A stretch of DNA of 64,000 bases from Auraticoccus cholistanensis (lineage in GTDB: Bacteria; Actinomycetota; Actinomycetes; Propionibacteriales; Propionibacteriaceae). Both the position numbers and the translations under genes were made by a program. Below, in pieces: positions 56,477 to 64,000 of the stretch. Under the pieces are notes generated by a model that worked only from the letters and a program-made list of their open reading frames with translations, made no database searches and had not been told where the DNA came from. How positions within the stretch are numbered: position 1 is the first letter of the stretch; every line of letters begins with the position of its first letter. The DNA lies in contig NZ_WPCU01000005.1 in the NCBI RefSeq assembly GCF_009742705.1, forward strand, positions 150,706-214,705. Direction: 5' to 3'.

Positions 56477-57683
56477 GACTGGGACGCAGACGAGCGAGAG
56501 CCGGCAGGTGATGCGACGGCTGCTCTGGCCCGCCTTCGTGCCGACCTTCCTCTTCAGCCTCGGGACCGGGGCCAGCACGCCGGTCGTGCTGGTCGCGGCG
56601 CTGTCCCTGGGGTACGCCCAGCCCGCCGCGGCGGCGCTGGTCTCGTCGCTGGCGCTGGCCGCGGTGCTGGGGTCCGGACCGGCCGGGCTGGTGGTCCAGC
56701 GGGTGGGGGAGCGGCGCAGCATGCTGGCTGCGGCCGCCGTCGCGGTGCTGGCCCTCGCCGGCGCGCTGGTGGCCCTCGGCCGGGGTCCCGCGGCGCCGGC
56801 GTCGGGCGGGCTGTTCGCCGCGTCGGTGGTGCTGCTGTCGCTGGCCGAGGTCTTCTTCGGGCTGGCCCGCCAGACCATGGTCGCCGAGGCGGTACCGCCG
56901 TCGGTGCGGGCGCGGGCGATGAGCACCTTCGGCGGGGTGCAGCGCGCGGGTCGCCTCGTCGGGCCCGTGGTGGGGTCGGCCGCCATCGCGCTGACCTCGG
57001 TGGCCGGCGGGTTCTGGGTGCAGCTGGCGGCGGTGGTGCTCGCCGCGGCGGTGGTCGGCCGTGTCCCCGACCTGCCCCGCGCACCGGTGCCGCGGGCCGG
57101 CACCGCCGCCGTGGGGGTCGTCGACCGGGTCGACGTGCGGATGGTCGCCCTGGTGCTGGTCGGGGTGCTGGCGCTGGCGCTGGCCCGGGGCAACCGCGAC
57201 GTCGTGCTGCCGCTGTGGGGCACCGAGCTGCAGCTCGACCCCGAGCTGATCGCCCTGGTCTTCGCCGGGGTGTCGGCCGTGGAGCTGGTGATGTTCGTGC
57301 CCGCCGGGGCGCTGATGGACCGCCACGGCCGGGTCGTCGTGGTCGTGCCCTGCCTGGTCCTGATGGCGGTCGGCTTCGCCGTGATGCCGCTGCTCGGGAC
57401 GCCGGGGTACCTGGTGGGGGCCACCCTGATCGGGATCGGCAACGGCCTGGGCGCGGGCATCGTCAAGACCCTGGGCGCGGACCTCTCGCCGGCCGGTGGC
57501 CGGGCCCGGTTCCTGGGCTGGTGGACCGGGCTGGTGCAGATCGGTCAGGTGGCCGGGCCGGCCATGATCAGCGTCGGCACGCTGGTGGGCAGCCTGGCGC
57601 TCGCCGTCCAGCTCACCGGCGCCGTGGCCCTCGCCGGGGCCCTGTGGTTCGTGCTGCTGAGGGTCCGCGGACGGCTGCACTGA
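56475..57683 (+). CDS. MFS transporter (drug-efflux-like)
   Basis: A 402-residue protein of 12 predicted membrane helices with the family pattern LVVQRVGERRSML between helices 2 and 3 and LMDRHGRVVVVVPCLVL between 8 and 9. No motif tells the substrate; an exporter is likely from its similarity to drug-efflux members. The ATG at 56475 overlaps the operator; the ATG at 56511 (MRRLLWPAFVPTF) is an alternative. The operator it shares with acnA hints that the transported compound may be a tricarboxylate relative, an inference only. Confidence 0.78.
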   Translation: MTGTQTSESRQVMRRLLWPAFVPTFLFSLGTGASTPVVLVAALSLGYAQPAAAALVSSLALAAVLGSGPAGLVVQRVGERRSMLAAAAVAVLALAGALVALGRGPAAPASGGLFAASVVLLSLAEVFFGLARQTMVAEAVPPSVRARAMSTFGGVQRAGRLVGPVVGSAAIALTSVAGGFWVQLAAVVLAAAVVGRVPDLPRAPVPRAGTAAVGVVDRVDVRMVALVLVGVLALALARGNRDVVLPLWGTELQLDPELIALVFAGVSAVELVMFVPAGALMDRHGRVVVVVPCLVLMAVGFAVMPLLGTPGYLVGATLIGIGNGLGAGIVKTLGADLSPAGGRARFLGWWTGLVQIGQVAGPAMISVGTLVGSLALAVQLTGAVALAGALWFVLLRVRGRLH

Positions 57684-57710
57684 CCCTGCTGCCAGGGCTG
57701 CCCGGGCAGC

Positions 57711-57769
57711 AGCACGGGCGACGCGGGGCAGCACGGGGGCGACGCGGGGCAGCACGGGCGACGCGGGCC
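57711..57769. repeat. Three tandem 19-21-bp repeats after the MFS gene
   Basis: The unit AGCACGGGCGACGCGGGGC occurs at 57711-57729, 57730-57750 (with two extra G) and 57751-57769. It lies between the convergent MFS and reductase genes, where a terminator would be expected. Confidence 0.6.
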
Positions 57770-57797
57770 GAGCCGTCCCGGCGGTGGGGGCTCGACG

Positions 57798-58379
57798 TCA
57801 CCGCGGGCCGGTGAGCGCGTACCGGACATGCAGGGCGGTGGGGGTGGCGGTGGTCGTCAGCGGAACCAGCTCCCGCTGCTGGCTGGCCGGGCCCTCGAAC
57901 AGCCGCAGGCCGTCCCCGAGCAGCACGGGCACCACGTGCAGCGAGAGCTCCTCGACCAGACCGGTGGCGAGGAACTGCTGGATCAGGCTGGCGCCGCCCA
58001 TCACGCAGACGGTGTCCTCCCCGGCGGCGGCCCGGGCGCGCTGCAGGGCGTCCGTGATGCCGCCGGTGACGAACTGGTACACCGCGTCCGCGGGGGCGTC
58101 CTCCGGGGCGGCGTGGGTCACGACGAACGTCGGGCGCCGCGCCGGGCCGCTGGGACCGTCCGCGCCCCACCAGCGGACCGAGTCGTCGTAGGTGCGGCGT
58201 CCGGCGATCACCGCGCCCAGCCCGGCTCCCGTGCCGGCCAGCAGGTCCTGACCCTCCGCGCTGGCCATCCCCCCGTGCAGCCGGTCGCCGCCGGCGCCCA
58301 GCGGGGCCTCGGCGGTGCGGCTCGCTCCGGCCACGTAGCCGTCCAGCGAGACGCTGATGTCGCAGACCAACCTCGTCAT
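57798..58379 (-). CDS. RibD C-terminal/dihydrofolate-reductase-family protein
   Basis: A 193-residue reductase-like protein of the DHFR/RibD_C fold. It has an N-terminal CDISVSLDGYVAG, AGRRTYDDSVRWW, TFVVTHAAPEDAP and the NADPH-site VCVMGGASLIQQFL, ending LHVVPVLLGDGLRLF. Stand-alone members are often of unknown substrate and are not the housekeeping DHFR. It is a single gene between convergent MFS and same-strand SGNH genes. Confidence 0.87.
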   Translation of the reverse strand: MTRLVCDISVSLDGYVAGASRTAEAPLGAGGDRLHGGMASAEGQDLLAGTGAGLGAVIAGRRTYDDSVRWWGADGPSGPARRPTFVVTHAAPEDAPADAVYQFVTGGITDALQRARAAAGEDTVCVMGGASLIQQFLATGLVEELSLHVVPVLLGDGLRLFEGPASQQRELVPLTTTATPTALHVRYALTGPR

Positions 58380-58422
58380 GTCGTCCTCCTCCCGGGCGCC
58401 GACCAGGCGGCTCCCGGTCGGT

Positions 58423-59631
58423 TCACCAGGTGTGACGAGGACCGGGCGCCGAACTCATCGCGGGACCGGGGGTCCGGCTCCCGGCGGCGGCGAGCACCCC
58501 TGCGGGGCCGAGGGCGAGGTCGGCGAAGCGCTCACCGACCAGGGCGTGGGTGGCCGTGTCGGGGTGCAGGGCGTCGGGCAGCGGGTGCTGCTCCGCGTCC
58601 GCCTCGCCGTAGAGCGCGCGGCCGTCCAGGTGGTGCAGCTGCGGGTCGTCGGAACGGCGCTCGACGACCTCGCGCAGGGCCTCGCGGACCACCCGCAGCG
58701 TGAGCCGGCCCAGCGCGGTGTCGCCCGGCGTGCCGGTGGCCACGAACCGCACCGCACCGGTGCCGAGGCTGGCCGGGTCGAAGGCGCCCGGCCCGGGGGT
58801 GTCCTCGTGGATCCCGCACCACAGCGGTGAGACGAGCAGGAGCGGCGTCGTGGGGTGGCCGTCGCGGATGGTGTCGAGGAAGCCGTGGACGGCGGGGACG
58901 AACGTGCGCAGCCGCATGCCGTCGAGGTTGACCACGTTGATGCCGAGCTTGACGCTGATGAGGTCCGCCGGGGTGTCGCGCAGGACCCGGGCCATGAACG
59001 GGTCGACCAGCGCGCTGCCGCCGAAGCCGAGGTTGTGCAGCTGCACCCCGGCGCGGCGGGCCGCGACCGCCGGCCAGGTGCGGGTGGGACTGGTGGCGTT
59101 GGAGCCGTGGCTGATCGAGCTGCCGTGGTGCAGCCACACCGGACCGGTCCGGGGCGCCGGCCGCAGCGGGGCGTCCGAGCGCAGCGCGAGCAGCTCGACC
59201 TGCTCGTTGTGCGGCAGCCACAGCTCGATCCTCTTCTCGCCCGGCGCCAGGTCCGCGACCGTGACGGTGTCCGGCCCCCCGGGGACGGAGGTGCCGGCAC
59301 CGGTCTGCAGGTCGCGCTCGAGCAGGTCGCCCTGGCTGAGCGGCTGCGAGAGGTGGAGCTCGCCGTCGACCACCACGTCCACCGCGCCCCGCGGCCGCGC
59401 CACGCCGCGATAGCCGACGCGGGTCGCGTGGAGCTCCAGAGCGATGGTGCGGGCGGTGGTGACCACCGCGACCCGCACCCCGGACGGCTGGGCCTCCATC
59501 AGCGCCAGCTGGGGGTCGGCGTCGCGCTCGCGGACGGGCCGCGGGAGCCGGTGGGGGCGCAGCCCGCGACGGGTCGACTCGAGCTCGGCGGCGCCGTGCA
59601 CGAGCTCCGGGCTGAGCGGTGTGGTGATCAC
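58423..59631 (-). CDS. SGNH/GDSL-family hydrolase with N-terminal beta domain
   Basis: A 402-residue esterase-like protein. Block I Ser is in HHGSSISHGSNA near residue 185; block II Gly in LGFGGSALVDPF; block III in VKLGINVVNLDG; block V has the Asp-His pair in LPDALHPD. The first 170 residues form a beta-sandwich (ELHATRVGYRGVARP, VDVVVDGELH) as in SsfX3-type enzymes, which act on acyl or carbohydrate esters. It has no signal peptide. It is coupled to the TetR gene by a GTGA overlap, so its product or substrate likely signals to that regulator. Confidence 0.83.
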   Translation of the reverse strand: MITTPLSPELVHGAAELESTRRGLRPHRLPRPVRERDADPQLALMEAQPSGVRVAVVTTARTIALELHATRVGYRGVARPRGAVDVVVDGELHLSQPLSQGDLLERDLQTGAGTSVPGGPDTVTVADLAPGEKRIELWLPHNEQVELLALRSDAPLRPAPRTGPVWLHHGSSISHGSNATSPTRTWPAVAARRAGVQLHNLGFGGSALVDPFMARVLRDTPADLISVKLGINVVNLDGMRLRTFVPAVHGFLDTIRDGHPTTPLLLVSPLWCGIHEDTPGPGAFDPASLGTGAVRFVATGTPGDTALGRLTLRVVREALREVVERRSDDPQLHHLDGRALYGEADAEQHPLPDALHPDTATHALVGERFADLALGPAGVLAAAGSRTPGPAMSSAPGPRHTW

Positions 59632-60224
59632 GGGGTCTCCTCTCCGCGGGACGTCCCGCGCTGGTGCCAGTGGGTGAGGACGAGGTGCAGGGCGTCGACG
59701 AGCTCCTGCCAGGACTGCTCGGCCGGCGGGCTGCTGTGGGCGAAGCTGCCGATCCGCTCCAGGTTGAGGAACCCGTTGAGCGCGCCGCCGAGGACCCGGG
59801 TGGCGTGCGTCCGATCGGGGCCGGTGATGCCGTAGCCGAGCAGGACGGCGTCGGTGACCTGCACGACCCGGCGCGCCGCCGGGGCCGCCACCGCCTCGGG
59901 TCCGGCCCGGCGCTGCAACGCCTCCCAGCGTCCGGGGTGGTCGGCGAGGTAGCTGCGGTGGGCCGCGGCGAACCCGCGCAGCGCGTCGTGGCGCGAGCGC
60001 CCGGCCACGGCCTCGCCGGCGCGGGTGGCGAGCTCGTCCAGGGCCAGCACCGTGACCTGGTCCCGCAGCGCGGCCAGGTCGCGGACGTGGGAGTACAGGC
60101 TCGGGGTCTGCACGCCGAAGGACCGGGCGACCGCCGCGAGGGTGACCGACTCGAGGCCGTGGGTGTCGGCGAGCTCGGCGGCGCGGCGGACCACCACCGA
60201 CCGGTTGAGGGAGGACCTGGGCAC
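59628..60224 (-). CDS. TetR-family transcriptional regulator
   Basis: A 198-residue repressor. The helix-turn-helix is at residues 25-47 (VTLAAVARSFGVQTPSLYSHV), and the C-terminal half is the helical effector domain with RWEALQRRAGPE and the late LNGFLNLERIGSF, as in WHG-domain TetR regulators. It leads the operon with the SGNH hydrolase and probably represses it. The GTG at 60224 sits 6 nt behind TAGGCT, and two operator copies lie on that promoter. Confidence 0.88.
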   Translation of the reverse strand: MPRSSLNRSVVVRRAAELADTHGLESVTLAAVARSFGVQTPSLYSHVRDLAALRDQVTVLALDELATRAGEAVAGRSRHDALRGFAAAHRSYLADHPGRWEALQRRAGPEAVAAPAARRVVQVTDAVLLGYGITGPDRTHATRVLGGALNGFLNLERIGSFAHSSPPAEQSWQELVDALHLVLTHWHQRGTSRGEETP

Positions 60225-60230
60225 GTCCGC

Positions 60231-60236
60231 AGCCTA
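60231..60236 (-). promoter_or_regulatory. -10 box of leaderless tetR promoter
   Basis: TAGGCT on the minus strand ends 6 nt before the GTG at 60224 and overlaps the first operator. Confidence 0.55.
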
Positions 60237-60247
60237 ACACCAGTAGG
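60233..60247. promoter_or_regulatory. TetR operator, proximal copy
   Basis: CCTAACACCAGTAGG, an imperfect palindrome with arms CCTA/TAGG, repeated 21 bp upstream at 60254-60268 (13 of 15 bases equal). Confidence 0.6.
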
Positions 60248-60253
60248 CGAGAA

Positions 60254-60268
60254 CCTAATACCCGTAGG
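60254..60268. promoter_or_regulatory. TetR operator, distal copy
   Basis: CCTAATACCCGTAGG; start-to-start distance to the proximal copy is 21 bp, two helical turns, so two dimers could bind the same face. Confidence 0.6.
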
Positions 60269-60283
60269 AACCCGCTCGAGGCG

Positions 60284-62425
60284 TCACCGCGGCAGCGAGG
60301 CGACCCCCGGCGGCAGGAAACGGCGGCCGTTGACCCGCTCGGAGACCCCGTTGCGGTCCAGGTAGGGGGTGATGCCGCCGTCGTGGAAGGGCCAGCCGGC
60401 CCCCAGGACCAGGCACAGGTCGACGTCCATCGGAGCGGCCACCACGCCCTCGGCGAGCATCAGCCCGATCTCCTCGGCCAGCGCGGTCTCCACCCGCTCC
60501 CGCAGCTGCTCGGCGGTGCTGGGGCGGTCGCCGGTCACCAGCAGCGCCCGGGTCTCGTCCGAGACGTACGGCTTGCCGTCCGGACCCCAGTCGTACAGGC
60601 CGGGACGGCCTGCATCGACCAGGTTGCGGACGCTCTGCGAGACGTGGAACCGGTCGCCGAACTCGGCGTGCAGCACCTCGGCCACGTGCAGGGCGACGGC
60701 GGGACCGACGAGCTGCAGCAGCACGAAGGGCGACATCGGCAGCCCCAGCGGGTCGGCGGCCCGGTCGGCCACCTCCGGCGGGGTGCCCTCGTCCATGGCC
60801 CGGGTGATCTCGCCCATCAGCCGGATCAGCACCCGGTTGACCACGAACCCGCGGGTGTCGCGGACCAGCACCGCGTTCTTGCCCAGCTCCTTGGCCACGG
60901 CGAAGGCGGTGGCCAGCGTCGGGTCGTCGGTGCGCTCGCCCTTGACGACCTCCAGCAGCGGCAGCACGGCCACGGGGTTGAAGAAGTGGAAGCCCACCAC
61001 CCGCCCGGGGTGCTGCAGGTCCGCGGCCATCTCGCTGACCGACAGCGAGGAGGTGTTGGTAGCCAGCACGGTCTCGGGACCGACGTGCTGCTCCAGCTCG
61101 GCGAAGACCTGCTTCTTCACGCCGATCTCCTCGAAGACCGCCTCGATCACGAAGGAGCAGTCGGCGAAGTCGGCGTGGTCGGTGGTCGGCCGGACGAGCG
61201 CCTTGTACCGGTTGAGCCGGTCGGCCGAGAGCCGGCCGCGGGCGTGGAGCTTCTCCAGCTCGGCGTGCACCGAGGCGACGCCCTTCCGGGCCCGCTCGGC
61301 GTCCAGGTCCGACATGACCACCGGCACCTGGAGCTTGCGGACGAGCAGCAGCGCCAGCTGGGAGGCCATCAGCCCGGCACCCACCACCCCGACGGCGGTG
61401 ACCGGACGGGCCAGCTTGCGGTCCGGGGCCCCGGCCGGGCGCTTCGCCCGCTTCTGCACCAGGTCGAAGGCGTACAGCCCGGCGCGCAGCTCCTCGGACA
61501 TGATGAGCCGGGTGAGCGCCTCGTCCTCGGCGGCGAAGCCCTCGTCACGGGTGCGGCGGCGGGCGGCGTCGATGAGCTCCAGGGCGGCGTAGGGAGCCGG
61601 CGCGGTGCCGTGGACCTTGGCGTCGGCGAGCGCCCGGCCGCGGGCCACCGCGGCGTCCCACGCCTCGCCCCGGTCGTGCTCGGGACGCTCCACGACCACC
61701 TCGCCACGGACCACCCGTGCCGCCCAGTCCAGGGACCGCTCCAGGAAGTCGGCGGCCTCGAAGGTGGCGTCGGCCAGCCCCATGCCCTGCAGCTGGTGGC
61801 CCTTGAGCATGCGGTTCTGGTTCAGCGGGTTCTCCACCACCACGGTGACGGCCGTCTCGGGGCCCACCAGGTTGGGCAGCAGCCAGGCGCCGCCCCACCC
61901 GGGGACGAGGCCGAGGAAGACCTCGGGCAGCGCGACCGCGGCGGCGCTCGCGCTGACCGTGCGGTAGGAGCAGCTGAGCGCGATCTCCAGCCCGCCGCCG
62001 AGGGCCAGGCCGTTGACGAAGCAGAAGGTGGGCACCCGGGCGTCGGCCAGCTTGGCGTAGACCCCGTGCCCGATCCGCGCGATCGCGGTGGCGTGCTCGG
62101 GGCTGGTCAGCTTGGAGACCTGGCTGAGGTCGGCGCCGGCGGCGAGGATGAACGGCTTGCCGGTGATGGCCACCGCGGCCACGTCGTCGCGGGCCAGCGC
62201 GGCGTCGAGGGCCCGGTTGAGCTCTCCGAGGCTGCGCGGGCCGAGCGTGTTGGGACGGGTGTGGTCCAGGCCGTTGTCGAGGGTGATCAGCACCGCGGTG
62301 CCGGCGCCGTGCGGCAGCCGGACGTCGCGGCTGAGCGCCCGCGTCACCACCTCGTCCTCGCCGGCCAGCCCGGCGGCCCGGTCGATGAGCTCCTCGAGCT
62401 CGGCGTCGGAGAGGTAGGACGTCAC
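60284..62425 (-). CDS. Fatty-acid oxidation multifunctional enzyme (crotonase + 3-hydroxyacyl-CoA dehydrogenase)
   Basis: A 713-residue FadB/FadJ-like protein. Residues 30-290 form the enoyl-CoA hydratase (ALGGGLEIALSCSY and PEVFLGLVPGWGG with catalytic Glu positions). Residues 340-520 form the NAD-binding dehydrogenase (GVVGAGLMASQLA, ATNTSSLSV, VGFHFFNPV), and the C-terminal two domains close the active site. It catalyses the two middle steps of beta-oxidation. The GTG at 62425 is preceded by AAGGAG and overlaps the thiolase stop (GTGA), so both are one operon. Confidence 0.9.
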   Translation of the reverse strand: MTSYLSDAELEELIDRAAGLAGEDEVVTRALSRDVRLPHGAGTAVLITLDNGLDHTRPNTLGPRSLGELNRALDAALARDDVAAVAITGKPFILAAGADLSQVSKLTSPEHATAIARIGHGVYAKLADARVPTFCFVNGLALGGGLEIALSCSYRTVSASAAAVALPEVFLGLVPGWGGAWLLPNLVGPETAVTVVVENPLNQNRMLKGHQLQGMGLADATFEAADFLERSLDWAARVVRGEVVVERPEHDRGEAWDAAVARGRALADAKVHGTAPAPYAALELIDAARRRTRDEGFAAEDEALTRLIMSEELRAGLYAFDLVQKRAKRPAGAPDRKLARPVTAVGVVGAGLMASQLALLLVRKLQVPVVMSDLDAERARKGVASVHAELEKLHARGRLSADRLNRYKALVRPTTDHADFADCSFVIEAVFEEIGVKKQVFAELEQHVGPETVLATNTSSLSVSEMAADLQHPGRVVGFHFFNPVAVLPLLEVVKGERTDDPTLATAFAVAKELGKNAVLVRDTRGFVVNRVLIRLMGEITRAMDEGTPPEVADRAADPLGLPMSPFVLLQLVGPAVALHVAEVLHAEFGDRFHVSQSVRNLVDAGRPGLYDWGPDGKPYVSDETRALLVTGDRPSTAEQLRERVETALAEEIGLMLAEGVVAAPMDVDLCLVLGAGWPFHDGGITPYLDRNGVSERVNGRRFLPPGVASLPR

Positions 62426-63666
62426 TGTGCGGCTCCTTCGGTGGCGGTGTCGTCGCTGGCGTCGGCGGCGGGGGTGTCGGCGTCGAAGTGCGGGTTCTCC
62501 CAGATCACGGTGCCGCCCATGCCGAGCCCGATGCACATGGTGGTGATGCCGTAGCGGACGTCGGGGCGGTCGCGGAAGGCGCGCGCCAGGTGGATCATCA
62601 GCCGCACCCCCGAGCTGGCCAGCGGGTGGCCGAGGGCGATCGCGCCGCCGTAGGGGTTGACCCGCGGGTCGTCGTCGGCGATGCCGAAGTGGTCGAGGAA
62701 GGCCAGCACCTGGACGGCGAAGGCCTCGTTGATCTCGAACGCCCCGATGTCGTCGATGGTCAGCCCGGCGCGGGCCAGCGCCTTCTCGGTGGCGGGCACG
62801 GGTCCGACGCCCATCACCTCGGGGTCGACGCCGGCGAAGGCGTAGCCGACCAGCCGCATGGCCACCGGCAGCCCGAGCTCCTCGGCCGTGCCGGCCTCGG
62901 CCAGCAGGCAGGCGGTGGCGCCGTCGTTGAGCCCGGCGGCGTTGCCCGCGGTGACCCGGCCGTGGGGCCGGAACGGGGTGCGCAGCTGGGCCAGCGCCTC
63001 GACCGTGGTGCCCGGCCGCGGCGGCTCGTCGGCGGTGGCCAGCCCGTAGCCGTGCTCGGTGGAGCGGGTGGCCACCGGCACCAGCGCCTCCTGGATGACG
63101 CCGTCGGCGTAGGCCTGCTGCACCCGCTGCTGGCTGAGCGCGGCGAAGGCGTCGCAGCGCTCCTTGCTGATGTGGGGGAAGCGGTCGTGCAGGTTCTCGG
63201 CGGTGGAGCCCATCACCAGCGCCTCCGGGTCGACCAGCTTCTCGGCCATGAACCGGGGGTTCGGGTCGACCCCGGAGCCCATCGGGTGGTGGCCCATGTG
63301 CTCGACCCCGCCGGCCACGACGACGTCGTAGGCGCCGAAGGCGATCCCCGAGGCGGTGGTGGTGACCGCGGTCATCGCCCCCGCGCACATCCGGTCGATG
63401 GCGAAGCCCGGCACCGAGGTGGGCAGCCCGGACAGCAGCGCGGTGGTGCGCCCGATGGTCAGACCCTGGTCGCCGGTCTGCGTGGTGGCCGCGATCGCCA
63501 CCTCGTCGACGCGCTCGGCGGGCACCTCGGGGTGGCGGCGCAGCAGCTCGCGGACGCAGTTGACCACGAGGTCGTCGGCGCGGGTCTCGGCGTACATCGA
63601 ACCGGTCTTGCCGAACGGGGTGCGGACGCCGTCGACGAAGACGACTTCTCGGGATTCACGAGGCAT
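62422..63666 (-). CDS. Acetyl-CoA acyltransferase (beta-oxidation thiolase)
   Basis: A 414-residue thiolase that removes acetyl-CoA in the last step of beta-oxidation. The nucleophile Cys is in DRMCAGAM near residue 92, with NEAFAVQVL, the His of GHPLASSG and the second Cys of CIGLGMGG. The first gene of the fad operon. The ATG at 63666 stands 6 nt behind TAATAT (minus strand) with no Shine-Dalgarno, so it should be leaderless. Confidence 0.92.
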   Translation of the reverse strand: MPRESREVVFVDGVRTPFGKTGSMYAETRADDLVVNCVRELLRRHPEVPAERVDEVAIAATTQTGDQGLTIGRTTALLSGLPTSVPGFAIDRMCAGAMTAVTTTASGIAFGAYDVVVAGGVEHMGHHPMGSGVDPNPRFMAEKLVDPEALVMGSTAENLHDRFPHISKERCDAFAALSQQRVQQAYADGVIQEALVPVATRSTEHGYGLATADEPPRPGTTVEALAQLRTPFRPHGRVTAGNAAGLNDGATACLLAEAGTAEELGLPVAMRLVGYAFAGVDPEVMGVGPVPATEKALARAGLTIDDIGAFEINEAFAVQVLAFLDHFGIADDDPRVNPYGGAIALGHPLASSGVRLMIHLARAFRDRPDVRYGITTMCIGLGMGGTVIWENPHFDADTPAADASDDTATEGAAQ

Positions 63667-63672
63667 GGCGAC

Positions 63673-63678
63673 ATATTA
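63673..63678 (-). promoter_or_regulatory. -10 box of leaderless thiolase promoter
   Basis: TAATAT on the minus strand ends 6 nt before the ATG at 63666 and overlaps an operator-like palindrome. Confidence 0.6.
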
Positions 63679-63689
63679 CTCACGGGTAA
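63676..63689. promoter_or_regulatory. Operator-like palindrome of the fad operon
   Basis: TTACTCACGGGTAA has arms TTACTC/GGGTAA (5 of 6 paired) and overlaps the -10 box, as expected for a TetR-type repressor of fatty-acid oxidation. The regulator is not in the window. Confidence 0.5.
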
Positions 63690-63708
63690 CATCGCCCGGC
63701 CAGGGCCG

Positions 63709-64000
63709 TCAGCCCCGTCGTGGCCGCGTGCGCCGTCGCGGCTGGCCGGCGACGACGGCCGCCTGGGCGTGCACCTCCGGCGGGCTGAGGGCGTCGTCCA
63801 GCAGCGGCGTCACCACCGGCACCACCAGGGCGCGCTGCCAGGCCCGGGCACCCAGCCCGGCCAGCACCGCGTCGACGGCCGCGGCCGTGGGCGGCGAGGG
63901 CGGGCGCCAGGTGACGCGGCGCAGCAGCTCGGGGCTGAGCAGGTTCTCCACCGGCAGGTCGTGGGCGGCGGCGAGCTCCACCACCGCCGGGCGGACCCGG
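63709..64000 (-). CDS. rnd: Ribonuclease D-like protein, C-terminal part (5' end off the window)
   Basis: About 97 codons of a frame that is still open at the window edge. HDLPVENLLSPELLRRVTWRPP and ARAWQRALVVPVVTPLL match the C-terminal helical (HRDC-like) domain of RNase D, a 3'-5' exonuclease that trims tRNA and other RNAs; the catalytic DEDD domain lies outside. It ends in a basic tail (RRRTRPRRG). It is upstream of the fad operon on the same strand, with 42 bp between, as in other actinobacteria. Confidence 0.75.
   Translation of the reverse strand, partial: RVRPAVVELAAAHDLPVENLLSPELLRRVTWRPPSPPTAAAVDAVLAGLGARAWQRALVVPVVTPLLDDALSPPEVHAQAAVVAGQPRRRTRPRRG

Overview
The window is a very GC-rich (low-to-mid 70s % by eye) chromosomal segment of an actinobacterium, probably of the Propionibacteriales/Nocardioides-like group. 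The evidence is the gene set (SepH, DUF3093, DUF3710, DUF4193, DUF5998, DUF7455, a ferrochelatase with an extra Cys cluster, a second gyrase-like topoisomerase pair), the many GTG starts, and the many start codons lying 6-8 nt behind a TAnnnT box (leaderless promoters). I saw no rRNA, tRNA, CRISPR array, transposase or integrase gene.

Left end (1-7.3 kb): the tail of an upstream gene (probably cydB), cydD and cydC (cytochrome bd assembly exporter), a small P-loop kinase, and a large secreted GH20 beta-N-acetylhexosaminidase.

7.4-23.1 kb: a catabolic island of about 15.6 kb. It is bracketed by two identical 48-bp direct repeats, each centred on a strong terminator hairpin. On the minus strand lies an apparent eight-gene operon: a Tat lipoprotein binding protein, two permeases, a fused double ATPase, a ceramidase-like hydrolase, a Gfo/Idh oxidoreductase, an IlvD/Edd sugar-acid dehydratase and an SDR. 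Beyond it are an IclR regulator, a DHDPS-type aldolase/dehydratase, a divergent beta-propeller lactonase and a second SDR. Together they read as import of an unknown substrate followed by non-phosphorylative oxidation (dehydrogenase, lactonase, sugar-acid dehydratase, 2-keto-3-deoxy-acid aldolase). The substrate cannot be read from the sequence. The IlvD/Edd gene has no usable start in its own frame, so a frameshift is suspected.

23-55.5 kb: conserved actinobacterial core genes. These are DUF7455, parE, beta-carbonic anhydrase, parC, an App1-like phosphatase, a GNAT/acyl-CoA-ligase protein acetyltransferase, DUF5998, a phosphodiesterase, thymidine kinase, rhodanese, sepH, ferrochelatase, DUF4193, DUF3093, dut, DUF3710, an OB-fold protein, two TrkA proteins, an APC permease, an RNA methyltransferase, aconitase, a HIT protein, an MFS transporter, an uncharacterised 123-aa gene behind a perfect LexA/SOS box, dxs and a DUF3048 protein.

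55.5-64 kb: a Sir2 deacetylase divergent from an MFS exporter, with the shared operator palindrome identical to the one in front of aconitase; a RibD/DHFR-like reductase; a TetR-SGNH hydrolase operon with tandem operators; a fatty-acid beta-oxidation pair (thiolase and crotonase/3-hydroxyacyl-CoA dehydrogenase); and the 3' end of an RNase D gene running off the edge.
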